Source: Deltaproteobacteria bacterium (GTDB taxonomy: Bacteria; Myxococcota_A; UBA9160; UBA4427). Taken from it: a stretch of 64,000 bases of DNA. The stretch is taken from contig NZHD01000022.1 of assembly GCA_002691205.1 (NCBI GenBank), positions 1 through 64,000 of the forward strand, in the 5' to 3' direction. Both the position numbers and the translations under genes were made by a program. A model generated the notes under the pieces. It did no database searches. It was not told the origin of the DNA and saw nothing but the letters and a program-made list of their open reading frames with translations. Shown one piece after another: positions 27,659 to 37,185 of this stretch (positions are counted from its first letter, which is position 1; every line of letters begins with the position of its first letter).

Positions 27659-29059
27659 GTGAAGAGGACGGCGCAGTTTTTCAAAGAATCGATTTTCGTC
27701 GCGCTGGTGCTCGCGCTATTTGGCTGCGGATTAGAAAAGCCTCTCCCGAAGCAACCGAATATTATTCTGATCACCCTCGAGTCTCTTCGACCTGACCATG
27801 TGGGGAGTTACACCGGTCCGAGGCCCACAACGCCTATGCTCGATCGGCTGGCCGAGGAATCGGTTGTCTACGATGAGGCTCATTCCGTGACGAGCTGGAC
27901 TCTGGCTTCTCATGCCAGCATTTTTACGGGCCTCTACCCCTCGGCTCATGGTGCGAATCAATCGCGTAGCCGGCTTGACGATATGCCGACACTGGCTCGC
28001 TTGCTCAGGGAAGAGGGATATCAGACAGCTGGTTTTGCCAGCGGCCCTTATCTGGCACGCAATCACAATTTAAGTCAGGGCTTTGAGTTCTACGACGACT
28101 CGCCGGCAACCCTGGGAACTCAGGGCGGAGCCCACAAGGACGTGACGAATGTGAAGATGGTTTCGGCGATCCATCGCTTTTTAAAGAAAGAGCGAAAGCC
28201 TGAGTCGCCTCTTTTTCTCTTCGCTTACTTTTGGGACCCTCACTACGATTACATTCCTCCCTCGCCTTATGACCGTATGTTTGTCGACGATGAAATGACT
28301 CGGATAAATTTAGAAGGTTACGAGTCAAACTCGCTTATTAGTTCAGAGCTTGAGGCGGAAGAGATTCGCTTTATTTTGTCGCAGTATGACGGCGAAATTG
28401 CATGGACGGACCAAATGTTGGAGCGGGTTTTTGACGCGCTTAAGCAGGCGAGTTTATGGGAAGATAGTCTCGTGATCGTGACTTCGGATCATGGCGAGGA
28501 GTTCTTCGATCATGGGAAAAAAGGTCACAAAAAAAGCCTCTACGTCGAGAGCGTGCATGTCCCTCTTTTTGTTAAATTTCCGAGAGCCACCCGAACGGGG
28601 AGGGATGCACGCCTCGTGAGTTTGGTCGATCTTTTTTCGACCGTGCTCGAGACCGCGGGCGTAGCTGACATTCCTGATCATCAGGGACATTCGCTTCTGC
28701 GTCCGGTGCCCGAAGATCGGTCCATCTTTTTTGAGTTGTTGGCGAGCCATTATTTTCAGGATGCGGACCGGTCGGGTTACACGCGAAAAGATGAGGAATG
28801 GTTTGCGGTCAGAAAGGGGGATTGGAAGCTCGTAACCGTCCCCGAGCAGGGACGACGAGAACTCTACGCAGTGGGGGCCGATCCTGTGGAACAGTTTGAC
28901 ATCGCCATTACAGATCCGGCGAGGGTGGACGCTATGGAAGCGCTGATCGCCCTTTGGCTTAAGAATTCTGTGGATTTTGCAGAGAACCGAAACGCTGCGG
29001 AGGCAGTGCTGTCGGAGGATCAATTGGAGAGACTGCGAGCCCTCGGGTACGTCGAATAA
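27659..29059 (+). CDS. Sulfatase-superfamily lipoprotein (no catalytic Cys)
   Basis: A 466-residue protein beginning at a GTG at 27659. The signal ends in ALFGC (C23), suggesting a lipoprotein. The alkaline-phosphatase/sulfatase fold is clear: NIILITLESLRPDH, then SWTLASHASIFTGLYPSAHG, VTSDHGEEFFDHG with metal-binding Asp/His, and GHSLLRP near the end. The position filled by the formylglycine-forming Cys/Ser in true sulfatases (C-x-P-S-R) reads T81-L-A-S-H, so a Thr nucleophile, as in phosphotransferases of the superfamily, is likely. The usual first metal-binding Asp is E41. Substrate therefore cannot be assumed to be a sulfate ester. It probably faces the periplasm or cell surface. Confidence 0.85.
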   Translation: MKRTAQFFKESIFVALVLALFGCGLEKPLPKQPNIILITLESLRPDHVGSYTGPRPTTPMLDRLAEESVVYDEAHSVTSWTLASHASIFTGLYPSAHGANQSRSRLDDMPTLARLLREEGYQTAGFASGPYLARNHNLSQGFEFYDDSPATLGTQGGAHKDVTNVKMVSAIHRFLKKERKPESPLFLFAYFWDPHYDYIPPSPYDRMFVDDEMTRINLEGYESNSLISSELEAEEIRFILSQYDGEIAWTDQMLERVFDALKQASLWEDSLVIVTSDHGEEFFDHGKKGHKKSLYVESVHVPLFVKFPRATRTGRDARLVSLVDLFSTVLETAGVADIPDHQGHSLLRPVPEDRSIFFELLASHYFQDADRSGYTRKDEEWFAVRKGDWKLVTVPEQGRRELYAVGADPVEQFDIAITDPARVDAMEALIALWLKNSVDFAENRNAAEAVLSEDQLERLRALGYVE

Positions 29060-29255
29060 GCTTGAGATGGAGAGAGCCTGGCTCTCTGGCGTGACTTTAG
29101 AATGCCCTTTTTTTTCGAAGGAATAGGCTCTTCCGTTGCGCCGTGTGGTGGGCTGTTTTTGGTGTTAGTATCAAAAGCCTGCGTGATTCCGAGGCGTTTT
29201 GCTTCAATTGTATATTTATCGTTTACGGGTTGGACCCATTGTGAAGGAGTAAGGC

Positions 29256-30569
29256 TTGGCTGGACTTGAAACTGTCGATGAAATGTTTGACCTGAGGATG
29301 TCTGAAGAGGCGAAGCCTTTCTTTGAGAAGGTAAAAGTTTTCATCAAGACCGAAGTCGAGCCAATTACCCATGAATTTTATCAGTTGGGAGAAGGGCGCG
29401 CTGATCCCTGGAGCTACGCTCCAGGGCAGCTTGAACTATTGGACGGTGTGAAGGCGAAAGCCAAAGCCCAGGGACTTTGGAATTTTTTCCTCCCCGACGA
29501 TGCAACGGGCCAAGGCCTCTCAAATCTCGATTACGCCTACATCGCCACCGAGCTGGGCAAAAACCCACTGGCCTCTGAATGCCTTAATTGCGCCGCGCCG
29601 GATACAGGCAATATGGAAGTTCTCGAAAGAGTGGGAACGGAGGAGCAAAAAAAGAGGTGGCTTGAACCGCTCCTGAGTGGAGAGATTCGATCCGCTTACG
29701 CGATGACGGAGCCCGATATTGCGTCCTCGGATGCAAAAAATATCGCGTGTCAAGCTCGGCTCGATGGGGACGAGTGGGTGATCAACGGCGAGAAGTTCTA
29801 TATCTCAGGGGCGGGTGACCCAAGGTGCAAGATCTTGATTGTCATGGTTGAAACCGACCCAAATGGATCTCCTCACACGCGACAATCTCAAATTCTCGTG
29901 CCGACGGATGCAGCCGGATATGAAGTGCTCGGTCCCATGCACGTTTTTGGCAAAGATGATGCACCCCACGGCCATATGCATATTCGTTTCGATAACTGCC
30001 GTGTCCCGAAGGAGAATATCCTCTTGGGAGAAGGACGCGGCTTTGAGATCTCTCAGGTTCGTCTAGGGCCGGGCCGAATTCATCACTGCATGCGATCCAT
30101 CGGAGCGGCGGAACGGGCCATTGAACTGATGGCCAAACGAGGTCTTTCACGCAAAGCTTTTGGTAAGCCGCTGGCGCACTTGGGGCGTAACGTGGAGACC
30201 ATCGCTAAGGCACGCATCGAGATCGAGTCCATGCGAATGATGGTTCTGAAGGCGGCGAAGGCCATGGATGTACTGGGCAATTCAGAGGCTCGCGTTTGGG
30301 TGAGTGCCGTGAAAGCGATGGTGCCCGAGCGAGTGTGCCACATCATTGATGAAGCGATTCAAATTCACGGAGCGACCGGAGTTTCTCAATGGACGCCTCT
30401 TTCGAACATGTACGGAGGTCAGCGAACCTTGCGCCTCGCCGATGGGCCTGACGAGGTGCACTGGTTTGTCGTGGGCCGAGCCGAGTTGGCCCGATGGTCT
30501 GATGACGACGCTATGGGATACAACCCAAAGGAATCGTTCCTCTCGGGGAGTAGCGAGCGCCTCCTATAA
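29256..30569 (+). CDS. Acyl-CoA dehydrogenase, ACAD10/11-like
   Basis: A 437-residue acyl-CoA dehydrogenase. It starts at TTG (29256), which is preceded by GAAGGAGTAAGGC, a strong ribosome binding site that decides the start. The middle domain has YAMTEPDIASSDAKNI and KFYISGAGD, the third domain has GPGRIHHCMRSIG and RKAFGKPL, and the end has QIHGATGVSQ and RLADGPDEVHW. The long N-terminal domain and the AMTEPDIASSDA wording match the group that includes the dehydrogenase half of ACAD10/ACAD11 and related bacterial enzymes. These often act on longer or hydroxylated acyl-CoAs. It lies about 200 bases after the sulfatase-type gene, with no sign of coupling. Confidence 0.93.
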   Translation: MAGLETVDEMFDLRMSEEAKPFFEKVKVFIKTEVEPITHEFYQLGEGRADPWSYAPGQLELLDGVKAKAKAQGLWNFFLPDDATGQGLSNLDYAYIATELGKNPLASECLNCAAPDTGNMEVLERVGTEEQKKRWLEPLLSGEIRSAYAMTEPDIASSDAKNIACQARLDGDEWVINGEKFYISGAGDPRCKILIVMVETDPNGSPHTRQSQILVPTDAAGYEVLGPMHVFGKDDAPHGHMHIRFDNCRVPKENILLGEGRGFEISQVRLGPGRIHHCMRSIGAAERAIELMAKRGLSRKAFGKPLAHLGRNVETIAKARIEIESMRMMVLKAAKAMDVLGNSEARVWVSAVKAMVPERVCHIIDEAIQIHGATGVSQWTPLSNMYGGQRTLRLADGPDEVHWFVVGRAELARWSDDDAMGYNPKESFLSGSSERLL

Positions 30570-30610
30570 GGCATCCCGAGGGCGTGGCTAAGCTTTTGCT
30601 GAATGTCGTA

Positions 30611-30638
30611 CTCTCCGGCTGTACTGGTGGCCGGAGAG
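30611..30638. terminator. Hairpin between convergent genes
   Basis: A perfect 9-bp inverted repeat (CTCTCCGGC and GCCGGAGAG) with a 10-base loop lies between the ends of the acyl-CoA dehydrogenase and the glycosyltransferase genes, which converge. It has no T-run on either side, so it may slow or protect transcripts more than terminate them by itself. The position fits a shared two-way terminator. Confidence 0.5.
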
Positions 30639-30688
30639 CCTTGGGCCTAACGCTGTGCCCGCGTGCTTGGCCTAGAGGAAGTGCGTTC

Positions 30689-31840
30689 CTAGGATGACGA
30701 CGTTAGAGTCGCGGTGCTTTCGGTTGGATCACGGGACTTGAGAATCTTGACGTAGAGGGACCGGAGGTTTGAGGCCGAGTGGGCCCAACTGTTTTCCTCT
30801 GCGATTTGGCGTCCCGCGGCTCCGGCTTTTTGTCGCTCTTCGGGCTTTGAAAATCGATCGAGGGCGGCGGCGAAGGCTTTGGCATTGTTCGCGTCTGGGA
30901 TCACGACTCCTGCCCCCGAAAGAAGCTCAGCGGCGCCGCACTGCGCACTGGTGATTAAGGGGAGACCAGACGAGGCCGCCTCCAGGCAGGCCAGCCCAAA
31001 CCCATCGTAGCGAGTGGGGAGGAGGACGCCGTCCGCCCCGGCGTAGACCTGGCTCATATCGGATCGGCGTCCGAGAAACTGAACTTTCCGATCTACGCCG
31101 AGCTTTCGCGCTCGCCGTATCCAGGGTGTGGGATCGTCTTTGCCCGCAACCCAGAGGCGTGCACTGGCGTCCTTCGTCTGGGCCAGGGCCTTCATGGCGG
31201 TGAGAACCCCCTTCCGGTTGAACCCTGAGCCGGGCAAAAGCCAGACTGTGGCATCCACGGCATGGAGTTCTTCTCTGATCTCTTGGCGTACTGGGCTTGA
31301 GTGAGCAGGTGTAAAGATTTGGGGGTCCACTCCACAGGGGATCACTACGAGGCGGGAGTCGTCGAGGTCATAAATATCCTGAAACTCTCGTCGACCCATT
31401 TCGGAAACGCATTGGATGATGGGCTGGGGCCCTTTGGCGATCTGGCTTTCAAGCCGAAGTTGAAGCCAGTGGCGAGGCGAAAAGGTTCTGAGCCGAGACC
31501 CCGTGTGGCCATACGCGTGCTGAAGGTAGGAGTGATGACTCCCTCCGCCGGCGTGAAAAACGTCCAGAGATTGAGTTTTGCAAAAGCCATGCACGATATC
31601 GAAGGCGTTGTTTCTGACAACGGTCCCTACGGCCTTTGAAAAGCTCCAAACTCGAAGGGGCTGCCAAAAACGAGAGACTAAAACTCGGTGGAGAGTAATC
31701 CCGTCTTGATTTTTGCCTGCCCGAGCAATGACATGAACTTCGTCTCCGTTTTCTCTAAGCCAGCGGGCCAGTTCCCAGACGGCTCTTTCGACTCCGCCCT
31801 CAAACTCATCGAATTTCTCAACGATGAGCGCGATTCGCAC
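30689..31840 (-). CDS. GT4-family glycosyltransferase
   Basis: A 383-residue GT-B fold glycosyltransferase of family 4. The N-terminal domain opens with an 'ALIVEKFDEFEGGVERAV' pattern and a glycine-rich acceptor loop. The C-terminal nucleotide-sugar domain has WLLPGSGFNRKGV, VQFLGRRSDM and the E-x7-E region DGFGLACLEAAS. It would transfer a sugar from an NDP donor to an acceptor in surface polysaccharide, lipopolysaccharide core or a glycolipid. GGVERAVWELARWLR resembles LPS heptosyl/glucosyltransferases such as the WaaG type. No other LPS gene is nearby, so the acceptor is unknown. It is divergent from the MmsA gene. Confidence 0.9.
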   Translation of the reverse strand: MRIALIVEKFDEFEGGVERAVWELARWLRENGDEVHVIARAGKNQDGITLHRVLVSRFWQPLRVWSFSKAVGTVVRNNAFDIVHGFCKTQSLDVFHAGGGSHHSYLQHAYGHTGSRLRTFSPRHWLQLRLESQIAKGPQPIIQCVSEMGRREFQDIYDLDDSRLVVIPCGVDPQIFTPAHSSPVRQEIREELHAVDATVWLLPGSGFNRKGVLTAMKALAQTKDASARLWVAGKDDPTPWIRRARKLGVDRKVQFLGRRSDMSQVYAGADGVLLPTRYDGFGLACLEAASSGLPLITSAQCGAAELLSGAGVVIPDANNAKAFAAALDRFSKPEERQKAGAAGRQIAEENSWAHSASNLRSLYVKILKSRDPTESTATLTSSS

Positions 31841-32033
31841 GTTTTTCTCCTTCGGGGCCTATCTGGCCCAACGCTGATGTGGCTCTCTCCATGGCGCAGA
31901 GATTAGTGGAAAATACCCTCAGGGTCGCCTGTGTTTTTTTGGATTCTATGTGTGCGAGGGACTATGGTCTGACAATCATTTTTCTTCTTGATCAAGACAC
32001 GCAGCCTTACGGGCGACAGGGGTAACTAGAATC

Positions 32034-33530
32034 ATGTCAGAGAGAATCGGTCACTGGATTAACGGGCAAACCGCGTTCGGTGTCTCGAGCCTGGATGGCC
32101 CGGTTTTCGATCCTGCCACCGGGCGTGAGTCCGCTCGAGTCGCTTATGCGAACGTTCAAGACGTGGACGAAGCGGTGGCCAATGCTCATGCGGCCTTTTT
32201 GGATTGGCGTGTAACTTCCTTGGCTCTTCGGACGCGAGTGATGTTCTCGTTTCGATCGCTCGTGGATGCCGCGAAAGACGAACTCGCTGACTTGATTGCG
32301 GGCGAGCACGGTAAAACCAAGCCCGATGCTCGAGGTGAAGTTCTGCGTGGTCTCGAAACGATTGAATTCGCCTGTGGCTTGTCAAGTCATCTAAAGGGAG
32401 AGAACTCTCAGCAGGTTTCCACGGGCATCGATATCCATTCTGTTCGGGAGCCGCTTGGGGTCATTGGCTGTATTACTCCGTTTAATTTTCCGGTGATGGT
32501 TCCCCTCTGGATGGTGCCTGTAGCCATCGCGAGCGGGAATACAGTGGTGCTCAAGCCTTCTGAGAAGGACCCCTCCGTCTCGAATCGCGTGGCCGAGCTT
32601 TTTGTGGAGGCAGGAGGCCCGCCAGGTGTGTTCAACGTTATTCACGGCGGCCGAGAGGCCGTGGAACGATTGATTGAGCATCCCGATGTTCCCGCACTGA
32701 GTTTTGTGGGATCCACCCCCGTCGCCCGTTCGATTTACGAAGAAGGCTCGCGTCAGGGAAAACGAGTTCAAGCTTTGGGGGGCGCGAAGAATCATATGCT
32801 GGTGCTTCCCGACGCGGATATGGACCTCGCGGCCGATGCCGCCGTTTCGGCGGGCTTCGGCTCGGCGGGAGAGCGATGTATGGCCATCTCGGTGGTGGTG
32901 GCGGTGGGGCGTGCGGCCGATGATCTGAAAGTTAAAATTGCGGAGCGCATCCGCGACCTGCAGGTGGGGCCGGCCTCTGATCCGGCCTCCGCGATGGGGC
33001 CGGTGATTACACGGGAGCACAAAGAATTTGTAGAAAGCTGTATTGGCTCCGGTGTTGAGGCCGGAGCGAGTTTGGTGACAGATGGGCGTCTGATTAAGGT
33101 GCCTGGTCATGAGGAGGGCTTCTTTGTAGGTCCCACGCTCTTTGATCATGTGACTTCCGATATGGAGATCTATCAGCGAGAGGTTTTTGGACCCGTCCTG
33201 TCCATCGTCCGCGTTGAGCATTTCGCTGAGGCCATCGAGTTGGTGAATCGGAACCCATATGCGAATGGAACCGCCATTTTTACGAATGACGGAGGGGCGG
33301 CGCGCCGCTTTCAAAGAGAGATCCAAGTAGGCATGGTGGGCGTAAATGTGGCCATTCCTGTGCCGGTTGGTTTTTACTCTTTTGGAGGATGGAAGAGTTC
33401 TCTCTTTGGGGCCCATTCGATCTATGGTCCAGATGGAATCCATTTTTATACGCGCCCCAAAGTGGTGACCACGCGCTGGGCCGATCCGGTTCACCGGGGT
33501 GTGGATCTCGGGTTCCCGCGGAACACTTGA
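32034..33530 (+). CDS. mmsA: Methylmalonate-semialdehyde dehydrogenase (acylating)
   Basis: A 498-residue CoA-acylating aldehyde dehydrogenase that converts methylmalonate semialdehyde to propionyl-CoA (and malonate semialdehyde to acetyl-CoA) in valine and inositol catabolism. Family marks are GCITPFNFPVMVPLWM (residues 145-160) with N151, KPSEKDP at 174-180, LGGAKNH at 248-254 replacing the usual catalytic Glu region, and the catalytic C282 in GERCMA. The ending FGGWKSSLFGAHSIYGPDG is also typical. An AGGGGT string before the ATG may act as a ribosome binding site. It is followed by a small cupin gene 85 bases later, in the same direction. Confidence 0.95.
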   Translation: MSERIGHWINGQTAFGVSSLDGPVFDPATGRESARVAYANVQDVDEAVANAHAAFLDWRVTSLALRTRVMFSFRSLVDAAKDELADLIAGEHGKTKPDARGEVLRGLETIEFACGLSSHLKGENSQQVSTGIDIHSVREPLGVIGCITPFNFPVMVPLWMVPVAIASGNTVVLKPSEKDPSVSNRVAELFVEAGGPPGVFNVIHGGREAVERLIEHPDVPALSFVGSTPVARSIYEEGSRQGKRVQALGGAKNHMLVLPDADMDLAADAAVSAGFGSAGERCMAISVVVAVGRAADDLKVKIAERIRDLQVGPASDPASAMGPVITREHKEFVESCIGSGVEAGASLVTDGRLIKVPGHEEGFFVGPTLFDHVTSDMEIYQREVFGPVLSIVRVEHFAEAIELVNRNPYANGTAIFTNDGGAARRFQREIQVGMVGVNVAIPVPVGFYSFGGWKSSLFGAHSIYGPDGIHFYTRPKVVTTRWADPVHRGVDLGFPRNT

Positions 33531-33615
33531 TGGACCCGCGCTGTTGGACGCCGGTATGGAGTCAACGGTCTTCGAAATAACCCGCAGTTAAAACAGGAAG
33601 CGAGAGGAAGTGAAA

Positions 33616-33960
33616 ATGCCTGAAATTAGTATTCAAAAACAATGTTTGTCTTTAACGGACTTGGTGGATGTGGAGTCATTCGGGGATCCGGTGGGAGCAC
33701 TGCCGAAGCAAACCGATTCTGGCTTTTTTGAGGAAGGGAATCTCTGCGCGGGAACGTGGGAGTCGGAGCCCGGAACGCTGCGCTTAGATCTCGATATCAC
33801 GGAGTTTTGTCACCTGCTCAAAGGGCATTGGGTTCTGACGTCTGAGTCAGGCGAGATTACGGAGATTCGGGCGGGCGACAGCTGGGTCTTTCCGAAGGGC
33901 TGGAAGGGGACCGCCGAGGTGATTGAGACGGTGAGAAAGGTCTATTTGATTGTGAGCTGA
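33616..33960 (+). CDS. Small cupin-domain protein
   Basis: A 114-residue single-domain cupin (cupin-3/DUF861 type). The first conserved motif is weak, and the second reads GEITEIRAGDSWVFPKGW. The segment ITEFCHLLKGHWVLTS gives the strand pair before it. This group often lacks a complete metal set, and here only one His pair is evident, so catalytic activity is unsure. An in-frame GTG at 33610 would add two residues; the ATG at 33616 is favoured by GAGAGGAAG six bases upstream. It follows mmsA and may be co-transcribed with it, possibly as a small-ligand-binding protein. Confidence 0.8.
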   Translation: MPEISIQKQCLSLTDLVDVESFGDPVGALPKQTDSGFFEEGNLCAGTWESEPGTLRLDLDITEFCHLLKGHWVLTSESGEITEIRAGDSWVFPKGWKGTAEVIETVRKVYLIVS

Positions 33961-34083
33961 GGCGCTCTCAGTGAGCAGCTTTCTTGGATTTGAAGGCTGA
34001 AAACTCTTGGTGTGGTGTTCGTTAGCGGGTGTTGACCAGAGTCCTTCTGTAGAGGGGGCTTGCTGGAGTTCGGTTGAGACTCC

Positions 34084-35184
34084 TTAGCGAGCGGTGGGCG
34101 TCAGGTGACTGAAAAGTGCGCTTTGGACGCCGGGGTCGCGAAGCTTCCAGAGGGCCCCATCGATGAAATAGTGGTGAATTCCGATGCAGTGCACCCATCC
34201 CGTAAAGAGCATTCTGAGGTGGGTTTCGGAGTACCACCCCACGCCAAAGGCCCGCGTAGCGAGTTCGGGGCCGTAAAGAAATAAAATGCCACAGGTGGCC
34301 AAGAGGGCATACACCGACAGAACGTGAATTCTCTTTTGAGATCGCGTGCGACGTGCTTTTTGAGTGTATCCGTTGAGATCCACGCGGAGGGGAAAGCCTA
34401 AGTACTGAAGGGCATGCGAGAGTTGCACCCAGAGAAAGCCGCCCGGGATGAAGTACCAGAAGGGATACCAGAGAAAGAGTGAGAACCAGGCGATTACGGC
34501 CCGCCAGGGCATGGTTTCATGACGTGTGCGTATAGCGAAGAACGCATAGGCACCCGCCAAAAATGAGAGAGCGATGATTCCGCAAACGCTCCAGAACACG
34601 ATCTCGAAGCCACGCATGTAGGTCTGTGGCGCGATAATTTGAGAGGGCGGGAGTCTTCCTGAGAGCGCGAAGAGCACATGCATGACCAAGAGGCTTTGTA
34701 TGCCCACGCGTATGCTGTGTCGCTCAAAACGGGTGAGGTCGACTTTGGCGAGTCGGGTGAAGACAGAAACCATTCCCCAGGTCTGGCCTGTGTAGTGCCA
34801 TGCAAGGTAAATCGATCCGCCAAGGAGCAGGTAGTCGAGAATGACCTCCCGATGAAAATCGATGGCTGCGAAGGTGAGAAGCGTCACCAATCCGGCCGGA
34901 ACATAGACGGCCGACCAGCGGTGGTTGACCACGCGGGCCTTCGAGGTGTAGAGCAGCCGATAGGACGCCATAAAGTGCGTTCCATTGATCAGAATGGCGA
35001 GCGTGAGCCAGTCCGCATCGACAAAGCCGGCTCGACCTCCCATGAAGAGGACGTAGACGAGGATGCTTCCCATAAAGGCTATGGAGAGTCCTCCCGTCAT
35101 GAGCGTGTCGAAAAGCGGGGTGGTGATCGCCGGTGTGGAGAACGGAGTCACGGGTGACCCGGTTGGGTTAAGGGCCTCGCTCAT
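34084..35184 (-). CDS. Polytopic membrane protein, unknown
   Basis: A 366-residue protein with about eight to nine hydrophobic spans. His-containing motifs sit at membrane borders: NGTHFMASYRLLY near TM2-TM3, LAWHYTGQTWGM, VQLSHALQYLGFP and a late CIGIHHYFIDGALWKL. This pattern of conserved His in or beside helices recalls membrane di-iron or heme-binding proteins, but I cannot assign a family. The first 25 residues are polar and Thr/Pro-rich. It is flanked by the mmsA-cupin pair, on the opposite strand. It could be a membrane oxidoreductase, or a structural protein with metal ligands. Confidence 0.6.
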   Translation of the reverse strand: MSEALNPTGSPVTPFSTPAITTPLFDTLMTGGLSIAFMGSILVYVLFMGGRAGFVDADWLTLAILINGTHFMASYRLLYTSKARVVNHRWSAVYVPAGLVTLLTFAAIDFHREVILDYLLLGGSIYLAWHYTGQTWGMVSVFTRLAKVDLTRFERHSIRVGIQSLLVMHVLFALSGRLPPSQIIAPQTYMRGFEIVFWSVCGIIALSFLAGAYAFFAIRTRHETMPWRAVIAWFSLFLWYPFWYFIPGGFLWVQLSHALQYLGFPLRVDLNGYTQKARRTRSQKRIHVLSVYALLATCGILFLYGPELATRAFGVGWYSETHLRMLFTGWVHCIGIHHYFIDGALWKLRDPGVQSALFSHLTPTAR

Positions 35185-35561
35185 GATGGGCGTTGAAGAA
35201 AGAGTCGGGCGGCTTTGGACTCATTCCTTTTTCCATGCAGAGCGAGGGGGCCCTGGATCCAGTCAGAAGGGATTTTTGGATTGGGCTGCGGGGTTCGCTC
35301 CGGTCCGTCCTCAGCGATTTTGAGGAGACGGCTAAAATGGAGAGAAAAAGGATCTGCGGGACCTACAACCATGGTCTGATCTTAGCAGACGGCGGCCTGA
35401 GGCCCGGTCGCTGAGGCTGTTTTAGTCGGGGGCAGGGTGCTCGAGGTCCCGCCGATAGGTTTGTGGCTCGCGCTCTGAATCCAGCTATTTTAGGGCGGCG
35501 CGTGCACTTAACGCGGCATGGTCGGGTCAGAAGGCGTCTGAATGCGCCCAAAAGGGGAAAC
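35185..35561. other. Gene-free stretch
   Basis: A 377-base region between a minus-strand membrane protein gene and the next plus-strand gene. Open frames here are short and have no family resemblance. It probably holds the divergent promoters of the two flanking genes; I see no strong repeat, hairpin or RNA gene. Confidence 0.4.
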
Positions 35562-36080
35562 ATGCGATTCATCCGATGGGCATTGGCTTTTATCGCGCTC
35601 GTTTTTTTTATTCTGCTGTGTGTCGGCGTGATTGCGCGCTTCGGCGATGGGCCGACGGGTTTTTTCCCGGGTGGACCCCTTCAAGCCGGTGACTTGTACA
35701 CGGGGCCCGAGCCCGATTGGACCTTTGCAAGGGATATCGGGGAAATGGAGTTCGAGTTGGTGGAGCCTGAACAGTCCCGGACCATTTGGCTTCAAGTGCA
35801 CGATCAGAAGTTGTATGTCGTGAGTGGGTATATGAATTCGCCCGTTGGGAAAGTGTGGAAAAAGTGGCCGGCTCAGGCGGAGACCGATGGTCGAGCGGTG
35901 ATCCGGCTCAACGACCGACGGTATGAGCGTCAGTTGGTCCGGATTCTTGAAGACGACGAAGTCCTCAATGGGATCGCTTCAGAGGTGTCTCGGAAATATG
36001 GAGTGCCTTTCCCCGCTGGGGCGGCGGAGTCGGGCGACGTTTGGTTCTTTGCTCTCGAACCTCGACCCAAATCGAGCTAG
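35562..36080 (+). CDS. Membrane-anchored protein, possible split-barrel fold
   Basis: A 172-residue protein. The ATG at 35562 is preceded by AAAGGGGAAA and followed by a 22-residue hydrophobic N-terminal anchor, which supports this start over an upstream in-frame codon at 35463. The soluble part begins with PGGPLQAGDLYTG and is rich in beta-strand-like stretches (FELVEPEQSRTIWLQVHD, KLYVVSGYM, RAVIRLNDRRYE). Similar strings occur in FMN-binding split-barrel proteins, including deazaflavin-dependent reductase-like families, but no cofactor motif is certain. Treat as hypothetical. It is followed 79 bases later by another membrane protein. Confidence 0.65.
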   Translation: MRFIRWALAFIALVFFILLCVGVIARFGDGPTGFFPGGPLQAGDLYTGPEPDWTFARDIGEMEFELVEPEQSRTIWLQVHDQKLYVVSGYMNSPVGKVWKKWPAQAETDGRAVIRLNDRRYERQLVRILEDDEVLNGIASEVSRKYGVPFPAGAAESGDVWFFALEPRPKSS

Positions 36081-36159
36081 AGGTCAGACGAGGCTTCTTG
36101 AAGAAGGGATGCTGGATGAGTGCGACCTTTCTCTGTTTCTATAAAACAAACGATTCGTG

Positions 36160-37116
36160 ATGACTTCTCATCCACGTAAGCGGTCCACTCAAGTGGGGTC
36201 TCCCGGCCGACTGGCGTCTCCTCGCCTGAGGCATTTCGGTCCCTTTGTGACTTGGCTCGTGGGTGAAGGAGATGCGGGTGACACTTGGGTGGTCACTTCC
36301 CGTCGTCATCGAAAGAATCTTCAGCCGCTGCGTCTTAAGGAAGCCGGTAAGCTTCCTCACGAAGCTTTTCCTGCGAAGGTCTGGTTTGAATTTTGGGCGC
36401 CCTCTCAGCTGTCCTGGTGGATGGCCCTTAGTTTTGTTTTGGGTTCGGCACTTTTTGCGATCGGTGCGGCCGTGAGCCTCTGGCCCGCCTTATGGCCTTC
36501 ATGGGCTGGCGCGCCCTTTGTCAACAATCTGACGTACTTCATTGGCTCGATTTTTTTTACCTTAGCGGGAGGGATGCAGTTCCTAGAATCCATCAACGCC
36601 GATTTGAACGACATTGAAGATTCGAAAGGCGACGCCGAAGCCACTTCCCACGCTTGGCGTTGGTTTGCTTGGCGACCTCGTGACCTGGGCTATCTCGCCA
36701 GTGGAGTCCAATTCGTGGGGACTATCCTCTTCAACTTCAGTACGGGCGATGCGCTTGTGGCCGGCTTAACCGTAGCCAGCCAAGAGAGTGCCGTTTGGGG
36801 GCCGGATATGTTGGGCTCGGTTTGTTTCCTGGCCGCGAGTGCATTCGGCTATCTAGAGGTCTCACATCGTCTGGGCTACTGGAATGTGGCCGACCTCGCC
36901 TTATGGATGGCTGTTCTGAATGCGGTGGGTTCCATCGCTTTTCAGGTTTCCGCGGTCGCAAGTTACGTCGAGGGGGGAAATCTGGTCTGGTGGGCCCAGG
37001 GCTCAAATGCAGGGACTTTTATTGGGGCTCTTTTCTTTCTCGTTGCGAGCTACTTGCTGATTCCCGAATTGTTTGAAGAAGAAATCTCCTCTGGGAACAC
37101 TGTAGAGTCGAGCTGA
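36160..37116 (+). CDS. Membrane protein with YrhK-like repeats
   Basis: A 318-residue protein with a basic, polar N-terminus (about 80 residues) and about six to eight membrane spans. Two internal blocks look alike: ALFAIGAAVSLWPALW with FIGSIFFTLAGGMQFLESIN, and LASGVQFVGTILFNFS with MLGSVCFLAASAFGYLEVS. This resembles tandem YrhK-type domains, which are short membrane units of unknown function. An in-frame GTG at 36157 precedes the ATG at 36160. There is no obvious ribosome binding site. Function unknown. Confidence 0.65.
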   Translation: MTSHPRKRSTQVGSPGRLASPRLRHFGPFVTWLVGEGDAGDTWVVTSRRHRKNLQPLRLKEAGKLPHEAFPAKVWFEFWAPSQLSWWMALSFVLGSALFAIGAAVSLWPALWPSWAGAPFVNNLTYFIGSIFFTLAGGMQFLESINADLNDIEDSKGDAEATSHAWRWFAWRPRDLGYLASGVQFVGTILFNFSTGDALVAGLTVASQESAVWGPDMLGSVCFLAASAFGYLEVSHRLGYWNVADLALWMAVLNAVGSIAFQVSAVASYVEGGNLVWWAQGSNAGTFIGALFFLVASYLLIPELFEEEISSGNTVESS

Positions 37117-37185
37117 ATTCCAATTGGGCCTTCCTCAGGGCGAAGGCGCTGAGGATCATGGAACCGGAGAGAATTCAGATGGGCG

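Noticed and set aside
37128-37154. Overlapping small hairpins (CCTCAG/CTGAGG and GCCTTC/GAAGGC) between convergent genes
   Set aside because: Six-bp stems that exclude each other and lack a T-run; not enough to annotate.
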